From IMG/VR virus record IMGVR_UViG_3300021197_001602, positions 1 to 64,000 of that record: a DNA stretch of 64,000 nt. One strand, written 5' to 3'. Shown here piece by piece: positions 34,527-43,421 of this stretch. The DNA comes from a virus. A program made the position numbers and the translations under genes. Numbering within the stretch: position 1 is the stretch's first letter; each line of letters opens with the position of its first letter. Below the pieces are notes generated by a model, which was not told the origin of the DNA, searched no databases, and worked only from the letters and a program-made list of their open reading frames with translations.

Positions 34527-35290
34527 TGCAAAGGGTGGTTCTGGGGGCAGATATTAACGCACTAAGATATGCCTTCGAGCATGGCTTGCCACTGCTTTAT
34601 GTTGACCCCAAGAAGCCCCACCACCTTTCTGAAGACCTGTGCGAGTGGCACCACTTATACTGGTGCCTTTCGCTTGCGGGAAAGATTATTTTCGCCAACA
34701 TGGTCACTTCAATCACTGCCAATCCAGATTCTGGTTCATTAAAAGTTATTTATAATAATAGAACAAGAACTTTCGAGGGCATCGATAAATTTTATATTTT
34801 TGATGAGTCCAAGATTGCTGGCTTGCCCGCCTCAATAAGAATGTCCACAGGTGTCGTTGAAGTCCTTGACTGGATTAATGTAAGGAGCGGCATGAAGCAC
34901 GAGCACGATAAGATAGAGAACTCTTCCCAGTTTATGAAGACTATATTGTTTTACCCGACTCTCAGAATTGATGGAAACCACGACCTAAAAGATATTTGTG
35001 TAAAGAGTTACTTGACCGACACAGAGGTTAATCAATTTGAGCACTCTGAACTTGTTGTTAAGATAAAAACACAAGAAGCGATGAAGGCAGTCGGTATCAG
35101 GGGCGCAGGAAATGGCGTGGGAAAGTTTCTCTCCATAAAGCTTGAATCAGACAGGCGAGAAATTAATCCACTGGGACACCCAGTCTACAGCGACCTTCCA
35201 GAGAATTTAATCTTTAGACCTAGCGCACAGTCCTCGAAGTCTTCAGATGATTATTTAAATATTTTAATGCGTGAGGTTAACTTTGATTGA
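34526..35290 (+). CDS. Conserved protein, unknown (replication region)
   Basis: A 254-residue protein overlapping the transglycosylase stop by one base. It starts VVLGADINALRYAFEHGLPLLYVDP, like a Rossmann-type strand-loop-helix, with a Trp/Leu-rich helix after it. Related proteins occur beside a nucleotidyltransferase-like gene in marine T4-like phages, the same arrangement as here. No catalytic residues can be assigned. Perhaps these two work together. Confidence 0.5.
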   Translation: MQRVVLGADINALRYAFEHGLPLLYVDPKKPHHLSEDLCEWHHLYWCLSLAGKIIFANMVTSITANPDSGSLKVIYNNRTRTFEGIDKFYIFDESKIAGLPASIRMSTGVVEVLDWINVRSGMKHEHDKIENSSQFMKTILFYPTLRIDGNHDLKDICVKSYLTDTEVNQFEHSELVVKIKTQEAMKAVGIRGAGNGVGKFLSIKLESDRREINPLGHPVYSDLPENLIFRPSAQSSKSSDDYLNILMREVNFD

Positions 35291-36155
35291 ATCAGGTATT
35301 CAAAAGACTCAGGCGTTTCATCTAGCGGGAGTGGTGCCAGTCGCCTCCCAGCCGCTGGACTTTAGCTTCCCTTGGCACGACAGTTTGATGCCAATTGGTA
35401 AGAACTATCTAGCGGTGGAAAGGGCAGTCCTAGAGTGTGCCTGGGCTGGCTGTGAGACCATTTGGGTCGTATGCCACAGGGAAATGCAGCCGATAATCAA
35501 AGAACGCCTTGGCGAATGGATTCAAGACCCGAACTGGTTATTGCAAAAAGAATTGTATCCAAGCAATGTTCAGCGCCGACTCCCAATTTATTATGTACCC
35601 ATTCACCCGAAGGACAGGGACAGAAGAGACTGTCTAGGGTGGTCAGCATTGTATGGAGCACTGAGCGCTTATCATATATCTAGGAAGATTTCTAAGTGGG
35701 TCATTCCAGATAAATATTATTGTGCATTCCCCTATGGAGTTTACGACCCATCTCAGATTCGAAAGCAAAGAAAAAATATTTCCAGCAGTAGAAGTTTCTT
35801 CTTGACAAGCGAGGGGAAATCTGTTAAAAATGGAGAGTATTTGGGATTTACTTTTGATGGAGAAGATTTTAAAACTTGCAGAAGGGAGTTGCGCAAAGAA
35901 GGGACTCCAGGCTCTGATGAGAAAACGGGCAGAATGTTGCCACCAGAAAAAAGATGGTCAGCGAGGTTCTTTTCCCTTGACAAAGTTTTTAAACATGTTA
36001 TAATGAATAAAGAAAGTGGTCACGAGATAGGTGGCTACCACAAGATTGACTCTTGGGCGAACTACACAAGATTCATATCTTCAGGAGAAACTTATGAAAA
36101 GCCAGAATTTTTTAAACCAAGGAAATGGAATAGAGTGGGAGACGCAAGTGAGTAA
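35271..36155 (+). CDS. Nucleotidyltransferase-like conserved phage protein
   Basis: A 294-residue protein starting at GTG 35271 within the end of the previous gene. The beginning FHLAGVVPVASQPLDF then WHDSLMPIGKNYLAVERAVLE resembles the start of MobA/GT-A type nucleotidyltransferases, where a sugar- or base-NTP binding loop is followed by a helix; ETIWVVCHREMQPII fits the second Rossmann unit. The canonical signature loop is changed, so substrate and activity are uncertain. It is coupled to the gene at 34526. Confidence 0.5.
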   Translation: MRLTLIESGIQKTQAFHLAGVVPVASQPLDFSFPWHDSLMPIGKNYLAVERAVLECAWAGCETIWVVCHREMQPIIKERLGEWIQDPNWLLQKELYPSNVQRRLPIYYVPIHPKDRDRRDCLGWSALYGALSAYHISRKISKWVIPDKYYCAFPYGVYDPSQIRKQRKNISSSRSFFLTSEGKSVKNGEYLGFTFDGEDFKTCRRELRKEGTPGSDEKTGRMLPPEKRWSARFFSLDKVFKHVIMNKESGHEIGGYHKIDSWANYTRFISSGETYEKPEFFKPRKWNRVGDASE

Positions 36156-36384
36156 TAGACGGAGAAGCAGGTCAGTTGAGCAGATTTATGATGATATTTG
36201 TTATATCAAAAAAGAACACGCTGGCTTACCAAATAGATATTATATGTTGACATCAGAGCAGGAACTTTTTTTAGAATTATTTGCAGAATCGCTTGACAAA
36301 CCCCCCCGTGATGATGTATTATATGCTCGTGACGCTGTGGTTGAGGCATTAGAATCACTTGAAACTTTACTAAAAGAGGTATAA
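36148..36384 (+). CDS. Small acidic protein overlapping polymerase promoter
   Basis: Seventy-eight residues from GTG 36148, which follows GGGAGACG inside the end of the previous gene; the earlier in-frame ATG at 36031 has no site. Basic start (SNRRRSRSVEQIYDD), then a helical acidic part (EQELFLELFAESL, VVEALESLETLLKEV). It also hosts the promoter for the DnaE gene. No family recognised. Confidence 0.5.
   Translation: MSNRRRSRSVEQIYDDICYIKKEHAGLPNRYYMLTSEQELFLELFAESLDKPPRDDVLYARDAVVEALESLETLLKEV
36293..36322 (+). promoter_or_regulatory. Sigma70-like promoter for DnaE gene (intragenic)
   Basis: TTGACA, 18 bases, TATTAT, inside the coding sequence of the small protein at 36148. Confidence 0.65.
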
Positions 36385-36386
36385 GC

Positions 36387-39300
36387 TTGGAAAATAGAAA
36401 CTCATCATCCATCCCCTTCGTTGGTCTTCACGCCCATTCCGTTGCGGGCTCACCGTTCGATGCCCTCGGATATCCCCAAGAACATATGGAGTATGCTTAT
36501 AACAACGGCATGAGCGCACTGGCACTGACTGACCATGGGAACTGTAATGGTTTGGCTTATCAAGTGCTTCACGCAAAGAAGATGAAAGATGCGGGTCGAG
36601 ACTTCAAGCCAATCTTTGGCGTCGAAGCTTACTTTCATCCTTCCATCGACGGCTGGAAAGAAGACTACGAAGAAGCCAAGAAGGTAAAGAAGAATCGCTC
36701 CGCCCTTAAAGACGGCGGAACAGGCGGTGCTGTAGTTGAAGACGAGCAGCGAAACTTCAAGGGGCTTGTGAATCGCCGCAACCACCTTATCCTTCTAGCT
36801 CAGAATCAAACGGGTCTGAACAATATCTTTAAGATGGTCTCGGATTCATTCTCGGGCGACAACTACTATCGTTTCCCTCGTGTTGACTATGAGTTGCTTG
36901 CAAAGCATTCTGAAGGCGTTATAGCGGCTTCTGCCTGTCTCGGTGGAGTCTATGCTGGCTGTATGTGGCGAAACGCCGTCACAGACGAAGAAGGCAACCG
37001 CACAGGGTTTGACGAAGAGGCTGTGCTTGCTGACATGCGAGAGACTACTCGGGAGATGCAAAAGATTTTCGGCAACCGCTGGTATGGTGAGCTTCAGTGG
37101 AACAACATTCCAGAACAACACATCTTAAATAATTATATTATTCAGATGTCCAAAGAGTTTGACATGAAGTTAATCTCCACCGCTGACAGTCACTATCCAA
37201 ACCCAGACGCATGGAAGGACCGCATTCTTTACAAGAAGCTGGGCTGGCTAGGTCGAAAGGATGAGGTACCATCCGAGCTTCCCGCTGGACTAGACGAGGT
37301 AGGCTATGAGCTTTACCCAAAGAATGGCGAGCAGATGTGGGAAAGCTACAAGCAGTATTCTGAGGAAGCGGGAATCCAGTACGACGACGATATCGTCATG
37401 GACTCAATCACTCGCACCGCAACTATTGCATCGGAGTCCATTGAGGATTTCATGCCAGATACCAAGGTCCGCCTTCCAGACTTTGTGGTGCCAGAGGGTA
37501 TGACAGCAACCCAAGCTCTGGTTGCATTGTCGATTGAGGGGTTGAAGGCTAAAGGCTTTGGTGACAATCAAGAATATATTGCTCGCCTCAAGACTGAGCT
37601 TGAAGTTATTGACTCTCGTGGCTTTTCAAAGTATTTCCTGACTATGCGAGCCGTCGCAGATAAGGCTGTGGAGAAGCAGCTTGTAGGACCAGGAAGAGGC
37701 TCTGCCGCTGGCTCACTGGTCTCTTATGTATTGGACATTACTCAGGTCGACCCAATCAAATATGGTCTGCTGTTTAGCCGATTCATGCGCTCAGATGCTA
37801 CGGACTATCCTGATATTGACTACGATGTAGCAGAGCCGATGGAACTTAAAGAGGAGTTGGCTAAGGAGTGGGGCGAGAACACTGTTGTTCCGATTTCAAA
37901 CTGGAATACTCTTCAGCTTCGTTCCCTGATTAAGGACATTTCAAAGTTCTATCAGATTCCGTTTGTCGAGGTAAACGCCGTTACTGGCAGGATGTTGCAC
38001 GAGGCTACCCCGAAGGCAAAGCGTAAGCATGGTATTACTGCTGGCGTATACGCTCCGACCTTCGAAGAAGTAATGGAGTTCTCAGAATCCCTTCAGTCTT
38101 TCTTGCGCAAGTATCCACATGTCAAGACGCATGTAGAGGCTCTCTATGGTCAGGTCCGCTCTTGTTCACGCCACGCTGGTGGTGTCGTCATCGCTGAAGA
38201 CCTAGACAAGTATATGCCCCTCATCACCAGTGGTGGGGTCAAGCAAGCTCCGTGGTCAGAAGGGCAGAATGTTCGGCATCTTGAGCCAATGGGGTTCATC
38301 AAGTTTGATATTCTTGGTCTGGCATCACTACGGATGATGGACAATTGTATTAGGAATGTTCTTCGCCGTCACTTCGACAATGCCAAGCCATCGTTCGACG
38401 ATGTTAGAGACTTTTATAATAAAAACCTGCACCCTGATGTCGTGGACTTCGACAACCAAGATGTATACGAAAATGTTTTTCATAAGGGTCGCTGGGCTGG
38501 CATCTTTCAGTTTACTGAGGCGGGCGCTCAAAACTTCTGTGTGAACGCTAAGCCTAGAAGCATCATTGATATTTCAGCGATTACTTCTATCTTCCGCCCT
38601 GGTCCACTATCTGCCAAGGTCGACAGGAACTATGTTGAAGCCAAGGAGAACCCAGCCGCTGTTAAGTACCTGAACGATACTGCAAAGGAGTTGACAGAGG
38701 AGACTTACGGGTTCCTTATTTTCCAAGAGCAGATTGCGCTGCTTGCTCACAAGCTCGGTGACTTAACACTCGATGAGGGCAACCTCCTGAGAAAGGTCTT
38801 AACCAAGAAGGGCACAGGTAAAGGCGGCATCAAGGACCAGCTAAGAGAAAAGTTTATCACAGGGTGCTCAGAGAAAAGCATTACAGTTCGAGATGCAGAA
38901 AAGCTCTGGGACAAGTTTGAGTTCTTCTCTGGTTATGGCTTCAACAAGTCTCACGCCGTGTCCTATTCGATGCTGTCTTTTCAGTGTGCATGGTTGTTTC
39001 ACTACTATCCAGTAGAGTGGATTGCTGCATTCTTGGACAAGGAGCCTGAATCACGCAAGGAACGAGCCATCAATGCTGCTAAGAAGCTTGGGTTTGAAAT
39101 CGAAAAGATTGATATTAATCTATCGGACAGAGACTGGACTATCGATGGCAATAAGTTGATTCAGCCGTTCTCCTCAATCAAGGGTCTAGGAGATGCAGCT
39201 ATCGACCAGATTTTGAATAACAGACCGTTCAATACGATTGAGGACTTCTTATTCAACGAGAATGTTGTGTACTCAAAACTTAACAAGAAAGCTCTCGATG

Positions 39301-39824
39301 TCCTTGTTAGGTGTCAGGCACTGAATTGCTTGGTTGATGATAGGTTTGACGGTCTTAAGCACTTTTGGTCATCAACTGCTGTTGACCGACCTAAGACAAA
39401 GAAGAAGTTTCATGAGAACATTGAACTATATCGACCTGAAGGCGACTTCACGGTTGAAGAGGTGATTCAATATCAGGTCGACTTGACTGGGACATTCCCA
39501 TTCGACTTGGTTCTTGACGAGGCGGTCCTTGATAAGCTTGAGACGCATCAGATTCCACCGCTTGGTGACTTCGACCCTGACTTGGGCGTCGCTTGGTTCA
39601 TTCCGAGAGAGATTATTGAGAAGAAGACCAAGAACGGCAAGGACTATTGGATTGTAAAAGTAATTGATTCAACGAGTTCCGTTGCTTCTATCAAGTGCTG
39701 GGGAGTCAAGAAGGGTGTTGATAATCTTTTTATTAACAGACCGTACATGGCTAAGTTAGAATATAGTGAACAGTGGGGGTTCAGCACAAGAAGCCTTCGC
39801 CGTAATTTTAGAGTTTTATCATAA
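36387..39824 (+). CDS. DNA polymerase III alpha subunit (DnaE-type, PHP domain)
   Basis: An 1145-residue C-family polymerase. I take TTG 36387, which follows AGAGGT, as the start. The N-terminal PHP domain has HAHS (H15, H17), LTDHGN and GVEAY; the polymerase domain has GPGRGSAAGSLVSY and PDIDYD (about 475-480), catalytic acidic residues. The thumb, fingers (FQEQIALL, GYGFNKSHA) and C-terminal OB-type region are present. It is the likely main replicase. No clamp, clamp loader or proofreading subunit is visible in this window. The PolA-type enzyme at 22656 is a second polymerase. Confidence 0.95.
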   Translation: MENRNSSSIPFVGLHAHSVAGSPFDALGYPQEHMEYAYNNGMSALALTDHGNCNGLAYQVLHAKKMKDAGRDFKPIFGVEAYFHPSIDGWKEDYEEAKKVKKNRSALKDGGTGGAVVEDEQRNFKGLVNRRNHLILLAQNQTGLNNIFKMVSDSFSGDNYYRFPRVDYELLAKHSEGVIAASACLGGVYAGCMWRNAVTDEEGNRTGFDEEAVLADMRETTREMQKIFGNRWYGELQWNNIPEQHILNNYIIQMSKEFDMKLISTADSHYPNPDAWKDRILYKKLGWLGRKDEVPSELPAGLDEVGYELYPKNGEQMWESYKQYSEEAGIQYDDDIVMDSITRTATIASESIEDFMPDTKVRLPDFVVPEGMTATQALVALSIEGLKAKGFGDNQEYIARLKTELEVIDSRGFSKYFLTMRAVADKAVEKQLVGPGRGSAAGSLVSYVLDITQVDPIKYGLLFSRFMRSDATDYPDIDYDVAEPMELKEELAKEWGENTVVPISNWNTLQLRSLIKDISKFYQIPFVEVNAVTGRMLHEATPKAKRKHGITAGVYAPTFEEVMEFSESLQSFLRKYPHVKTHVEALYGQVRSCSRHAGGVVIAEDLDKYMPLITSGGVKQAPWSEGQNVRHLEPMGFIKFDILGLASLRMMDNCIRNVLRRHFDNAKPSFDDVRDFYNKNLHPDVVDFDNQDVYENVFHKGRWAGIFQFTEAGAQNFCVNAKPRSIIDISAITSIFRPGPLSAKVDRNYVEAKENPAAVKYLNDTAKELTEETYGFLIFQEQIALLAHKLGDLTLDEGNLLRKVLTKKGTGKGGIKDQLREKFITGCSEKSITVRDAEKLWDKFEFFSGYGFNKSHAVSYSMLSFQCAWLFHYYPVEWIAAFLDKEPESRKERAINAAKKLGFEIEKIDINLSDRDWTIDGNKLIQPFSSIKGLGDAAIDQILNNRPFNTIEDFLFNENVVYSKLNKKALDVLVRCQALNCLVDDRFDGLKHFWSSTAVDRPKTKKKFHENIELYRPEGDFTVEEVIQYQVDLTGTFPFDLVLDEAVLDKLETHQIPPLGDFDPDLGVAWFIPREIIEKKTKNGKDYWIVKVIDSTSSVASIKCWGVKKGVDNLFINRPYMAKLEYSEQWGFSTRSLRRNFRVLS

Positions 39825-39835
39825 AGGAGAGATAG

Positions 39836-40300
39836 ATGATTATTGAATTTTCAAGAGTTAGACCAGATGTGCGACCACCAGAGCGAGCAAACCCTTCGGA
39901 CGCAGGCTTGGATGTGTTCTATAACCCATCGGACCCTACAGTGACAGCGATGCGTGTTGAGCCAGGACAGTCAGTTGTTTTGCAGACTGGTTTAAAGTTT
40001 GGTGTGCCTCATGGTTATATGTTGGAGGTGAAGAACCGCTCCAGTATCGCAGCAAAGTACGGTCTTCTTGTCGGAGCATGTGTCATCGATTCGGGCTATG
40101 ACGGGGAAGTATTTATTAATTTGCACAATGTTAGTTCGGAGGTCCGCCATCTCGCAGCAAAAGATAAAATTGCTCAAGTGGTTCTGACCCCTGTGGTCCA
40201 CTTCCGACCACTTGAAACAAGCGGGGATTTATATAATTGGTATCCGATTACAATCAGCAACCGTGGAGACGGCGCACTGGGTTCGACAGATGACAGTTAG
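39836..40300 (+). CDS. dUTP diphosphatase
   Basis: A 154-residue trimeric-type dUTPase: DAGLDVFYN (motif 1), KNRSSIAAKYG (motif 2), GVIDSGYDGEV-like CVIDSGYDGEV (motif 3), KIAQVVL (motif 4) and NRGDGALGSTD (motif 5). It hydrolyses dUTP to dUMP, limiting uracil incorporation and feeding dTMP synthesis, which matches the deaminase nearby. Motif 5 has DGALGSTD in place of the usual GGFGSTG, so its lid contacts may differ. Its last bases overlap the next gene. Confidence 0.93.
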   Translation: MIIEFSRVRPDVRPPERANPSDAGLDVFYNPSDPTVTAMRVEPGQSVVLQTGLKFGVPHGYMLEVKNRSSIAAKYGLLVGACVIDSGYDGEVFINLHNVSSEVRHLAAKDKIAQVVLTPVVHFRPLETSGDLYNWYPITISNRGDGALGSTDDS

Positions 40301-40550
40301 TAAAAGGAGTGTCGCCCGACACAAAAAGAAGCAAGCGGAAAAAGAATTAAAAACAAAGATGGGTATGTTCTCTCGACTCCCAGACAACTGCGGTGCCTGC
40401 TTAAAAGATTTTGACAAGCAGGATAAAGAGATGGTTCAGTCATGGACCGTAGTGGTAAAAGAGAAAGAAAAGAAAGTTAATTTATATTGCCCCGAGTGTT
40501 GGGCTACAGCGCAATCAGCCGTTGAACAATTTTATAAGGAAAAAGAATAA
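40290..40550 (+). CDS. Small zinc-ribbon protein
   Basis: An 86-residue protein with ATG 40290 inside the end of the dUTPase gene. It starts Lys/Arg-rich (SKRSVARHKKKQAEKEL), then NCGACLKDF and LYCPECW form two CxxC zinc knuckles about 40 residues apart. Similar small proteins are widespread in cyanophages and other marine T4-like phages, without a known role. Basic helix plus zinc ribbon suggests nucleic-acid or polymerase binding. The start is supported by the overlap and not by a strong ribosome site. Confidence 0.6.
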   Translation: MTVSKRSVARHKKKQAEKELKTKMGMFSRLPDNCGACLKDFDKQDKEMVQSWTVVVKEKEKKVNLYCPECWATAQSAVEQFYKEKE

Positions 40551-41605
40551 TGCGTGACAAGAGAATTTATGAGGCACTTGCATACGATGATGTGCTCTTG
40601 GTGCCTCAGTACAGCGAAGTGGAAAGCCGTAGTCAGGTGAGCTTGACCACCGACATGGGCAATGGGCTAGTCTTAAACTTGCCAGTGATTGCCAGCCCAA
40701 TGGATACCATTTCTGGACCTGCAATGTGCAGTGTTCTAGATAGCGCTGGCGGCATCGGCATCCTTCACAGATATAATACTGTGGAAAAGCAGGTGGAGAA
40801 TGTCAGAACAGCAATCGATGAAGGTGCAAGGAATGTTGGAGTTGCAGTTGGCGTCACGGGTGATTATCTTCTTCGAGCACTGAGCGCAATGGACGCTGGC
40901 GCAAATGTGGTATGCGTCGATGTGGCTCATGGTCACCATGTGCTTGTCAAGGAAGCAATTAAAACTCTTCGTGAAGCCACGGGTCAAGACTTTCACATCA
41001 TGGCTGGCAATGTGGCAACACTGGAGGGCTTCGATGCCTTGTCTTCTTGGGGCGCAAACTCCGTCCGTTGTAATATAGGCGGCGGCTCAATCTGCACGAC
41101 TCGCATTCAAACTGGTCACGGTGTCCCTGGGCTTCATACTTTGTTCGAGTGCGCCTCAAGCGAGAACGCAGGTCGAGTAAAGATTATTGCTGACGGTGGG
41201 CTGCGCTCATCTGGGGATGTCGTCAAGGCGTATGCAGCAGGTGCAGATGTGGTCATGTTGGGCTCTATGCTTGCGGGCACCACAGAGTCTTGTGGAGAAC
41301 TAATCCATGAGTATAACCCAGTTACTGGCAAGAGGGAAAGTAAAAAGGTATATCGAGGCATGGCAAGCCCAGAAGCACAAAACGACTGGCGTGGTCGAAC
41401 CTCCAGTATCGAGGGCATCTCGGCTACTGTGCCATTTAAGGGTGAAGCCGCTCCAATCCTCTCTAAGCTCGAAGGCGGCATCCGCTCTGGGTTGTCTTAT
41501 AGCGGAGCAGTGAGCATTCCAGAGCTTCACTCAAAGGCACGGTTCATTCGTCAGACTCCCGCAGGAAGAGCAGAGTCTGGAGCCCATGTTTTAAAGGGGT
41601 ATTGA
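40550..41605 (+). CDS. IMP dehydrogenase / GMP reductase family enzyme
   Basis: A 351-residue TIM-barrel enzyme with the active-site loop NIGGGSICTTR (catalytic Cys182) and the flap YRGMASPEAQNDW then EGISATVPFKG. CBS domains are absent, giving the compact length of GMP reductases and some IMPDHs. It acts at the IMP-GMP branch of purine metabolism; the SICTTR-IQTGHGVP sequence is closer to IMPDH, but direction cannot be settled. It overlaps the preceding stop by one base. Phage-encoded members of this family are uncommon. Confidence 0.85.
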   Translation: MRDKRIYEALAYDDVLLVPQYSEVESRSQVSLTTDMGNGLVLNLPVIASPMDTISGPAMCSVLDSAGGIGILHRYNTVEKQVENVRTAIDEGARNVGVAVGVTGDYLLRALSAMDAGANVVCVDVAHGHHVLVKEAIKTLREATGQDFHIMAGNVATLEGFDALSSWGANSVRCNIGGGSICTTRIQTGHGVPGLHTLFECASSENAGRVKIIADGGLRSSGDVVKAYAAGADVVMLGSMLAGTTESCGELIHEYNPVTGKRESKKVYRGMASPEAQNDWRGRTSSIEGISATVPFKGEAAPILSKLEGGIRSGLSYSGAVSIPELHSKARFIRQTPAGRAESGAHVLKGY

Positions 41606-41931
41606 CAGTGCCATATGGAGAGAACAAAAAGAAAATAGTTTTCTATGATACAGACGCCCGTCATGCGGACCTGAAGATAAGACTTCAATATCATGGAATG
41701 ACTCAATCATCTTTTTTCAGGGCAGTCATCACCGCTATGGTAGACGAGGATGAGTTGTTTAGGGACTTCTTGACAAGTTATAAAGAGAGCAAGAGTATAC
41801 AAAAGAAGACCCACTTGAAGAAGATAAAAGAAGAGCAGCAATTAGCTGATGAAAATAAAAAGAACTTTCTCCAAAAAGACGAGATAAGTGATATTTTTGA
41901 TTTAATAGAAATGGAGCACCCTGACTTATGA
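41602..41931 (+). CDS. Ribbon-helix-helix-like small protein
   Basis: A 109-residue protein beginning at TTG 41602 or GTG 41608, overlapping the previous stop. VFYDTDARHADLKIRLQYHGMTQSSFFRAVITAMVDED (in pieces) has a strand followed by two helices, similar to ribbon-helix-helix proteins; the rest is a Lys-rich coil. A regulatory DNA-binding role is likely but unproven. It overlaps the sigma-like gene by 4 bases, so the two may act together. Confidence 0.5.
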   Translation: MTVPYGENKKKIVFYDTDARHADLKIRLQYHGMTQSSFFRAVITAMVDEDELFRDFLTSYKESKSIQKKTHLKKIKEEQQLADENKKNFLQKDEISDIFDLIEMEHPDL

Positions 41932-42212
41932 GTGATATGCAAAAACCAAATGTTGAAGATTTACGAGCCTGTAGCCAAATGTGCCTTAAGCTTAATGTTT
42001 CCTGTCCGAAAGAAAATTCAGACTGTCGATATTGGATTGACCACGAGGGTGATTCAAATTGCACCTTTGTGGCAATCCACAACAACAACGGAAACCCGAT
42101 GAGCTTGAGAGAGGTATCAGAAAGACTTGGGGTGAGCCATGTCTGGGTATCACAGATAGAAAAGAATATGGTCAACAAATTGAAGAAACAATTTAAGGAC
42201 TATGCCCTGTAA
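41928..42212 (+). CDS. Sigma region 4-like HTH protein (candidate late transcription factor)
   Basis: A 94-residue protein. The C-terminal SLREVSERLGVSHVWVSQIEKN (in pieces, residues 59-80) is a close fit to the sigma70 region 4 helix-turn-helix. The N-terminal half has Cys15, 19, 26, 33 and 45, a possible zinc site, and DCRYWIDHEGDSNC. Regions 1-3 of sigma are absent, so it would need the host sigma or another phage protein to open promoters. Comparable mini-sigma proteins occur in marine phages. It is a candidate for reading the ACTATTTA element. Confidence 0.65.
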   Translation: MSDMQKPNVEDLRACSQMCLKLNVSCPKENSDCRYWIDHEGDSNCTFVAIHNNNGNPMSLREVSERLGVSHVWVSQIEKNMVNKLKKQFKDYAL

Positions 42213-42247
42213 TAACAATTTATAGAGGTGCCTTTTGCGTTCTACGC

Positions 42248-42255
42248 ACTATTTA
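42248..42255 (+). promoter_or_regulatory. Putative late promoter element (ACTATTTA), acidic core-like gene
   Basis: ACTATTTATAAAGTG, 88 bases before the ATG at 42336. Confidence 0.5.
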
Positions 42256-42335
42256 TAAAGTGTGACACAGCGCAGCCCTCTTCAATCGTTGGCTGACAGC
42301 GAAATAAAGAATTTTTTTAAGGAGAAATAAAAAAA

Positions 42336-42932
42336 ATGAGCAAGAAGAAAATGCTTGAAGAAGCGCAAGTTAGAAGAATGTTCGAATTGGCTGGTATGCC
42401 TGCCATTGGTGACGGGTTTATTGGTGGAAAGTACGCCAAGCTCGCAGAAGAGGAGACCGAAGAAGAGGAGAAAGACCTCGAAGAGAAGGTTCATTCCGAA
42501 GAGGAAGAAGAAATCGAAGAGGGTGGCATGAAGTACTCTCGTGAAGAGGAGGGTGAAGAAGCCATGGCTGATGAAGCCCCTGCTGAAGCCCCTGCTGAAG
42601 AGCCTGAAATGGAAATGGGTGCGGAAGAAGCTCCTGCCATGGACGCTGCTCCATCGTCAGACATCCCACAAGAAAAAATCGAAGCTATCGTTGACGCAGT
42701 GCTTGCTGGTATTGAGCAAGAAACTGGCGTCCCACTGGAGAGAGTCCCTGAAGAAGGCGCTGAAGCTCCTGCCGAAGAGATTCCCGCTGAGGAAGCTCCC
42801 GCCGAAGAAGGTCCAGAGATGGCAATGGGCGGCGAAGAAGAAGAGGAAGATATTTCTCTTGAGAATAGAATTGTACAAGAAGTCTCCCGTCGAGTTGCGA
42901 GAAGACTTATCCAAATCACAAAGAAAAAGTAA
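42336..42932 (+). CDS. Acidic core-like/internal head protein
   Basis: A 198-residue, Glu/Ala/Pro-rich protein (repeats of APAEE, EEAPA) with a structured start EEAQVRRMFELAGMPAIGDGFI and a helical, basic end ENRIVQEVSRRVARRLIQITKKK. The N-terminal RMFELAGM resembles RMRRLAGI at the C-terminus of the scaffold protein. The low-complexity acidic centre resembles phage scaffold/core proteins. A late-type promoter element and a good terminator bracket it. Likely a prohead core or internal head protein, but that is inference. Confidence 0.55.
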   Translation: MSKKKMLEEAQVRRMFELAGMPAIGDGFIGGKYAKLAEEETEEEEKDLEEKVHSEEEEEIEEGGMKYSREEEGEEAMADEAPAEAPAEEPEMEMGAEEAPAMDAAPSSDIPQEKIEAIVDAVLAGIEQETGVPLERVPEEGAEAPAEEIPAEEAPAEEGPEMAMGGEEEEEDISLENRIVQEVSRRVARRLIQITKKK

Positions 42933-42981
42933 GTCTAAACTACCTCCCAAGTAATGCAACTTAAAAACTTTTGTGGCTGAA

Positions 42982-43011
42982 GAAAGCAGGCTAACCCCCT
43001 GCTTTCTTTTT
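42982..43011 (+). terminator. Rho-independent terminator
   Basis: GAAAGCAGG and CCTGCTTTC form a perfect 9-bp stem with a 7-base loop, followed by TTTTT. Confidence 0.92.
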
Positions 43012-43027
43012 ATCTAAAAGGAGATTG

Positions 43028-43420
43028 ATGGTGGAATATGGATATGTTGTGGGTCTTTCCCTGCTTGTGGGCACACTTATAGGTTGGAACCTCCGAGGGT
43101 TCTGGAATAGGTTGATGCTCTCTGTCGCTTTAATTAATATGGCAAGGACAGCGGAGAGAAGTTGTTTGATTATGCTTTCTCGTGCGAGCGAACACTATCA
43201 TCATTCGCTTACGATGTTAAAGATAGCGGGCGAAAAGACCGACAAGAAGAACGAAATCATCTCTACAATCAACAGTTTGGAATTTACGCATACCGAGTGG
43301 AAAAAGACAGCAGCCCAGACTATTTATAACATACATCCGTTCAAGTCCACTGTGCAGTGGTATGATTGGCGAACTGCCATGCAGAGTGTCACGGAAGAAA
43401 ATCTTTCTAGGAGAAAATAA
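43028..43420 (+). CDS. Membrane-anchored protein, unknown
   Basis: A 130-residue protein from ATG 43028 after AAAAGGAG. One N-terminal membrane helix (VVGLSLLVGTLIGWNL), then a helical cytoplasmic or periplasmic body rich in His and Trp (SEHYHHSLTM, FTHTEWKKTA). No family recognised. Its coding sequence contains the ACTATTTA copy at 43319 that precedes the P-loop kinase gene. Confidence 0.55.
   Translation: MVEYGYVVGLSLLVGTLIGWNLRGFWNRLMLSVALINMARTAERSCLIMLSRASEHYHHSLTMLKIAGEKTDKKNEIISTINSLEFTHTEWKKTAAQTIYNIHPFKSTVQWYDWRTAMQSVTEENLSRRK
43319..43326 (+). promoter_or_regulatory. ACTATTTA element within 43028 gene
   Basis: ACTATTTATAAC, 103 bases upstream of the kinase ATG. It is intragenic, so chance is possible. 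Confidence 0.35.
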
Positions 43421-43421
43421 A

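Noticed and set aside
42491-42919. Minus-strand Ser-rich ORF opposite the acidic core-like gene
   Set aside because: Same reason: antisense of GAA/GCT-rich coding sequence.
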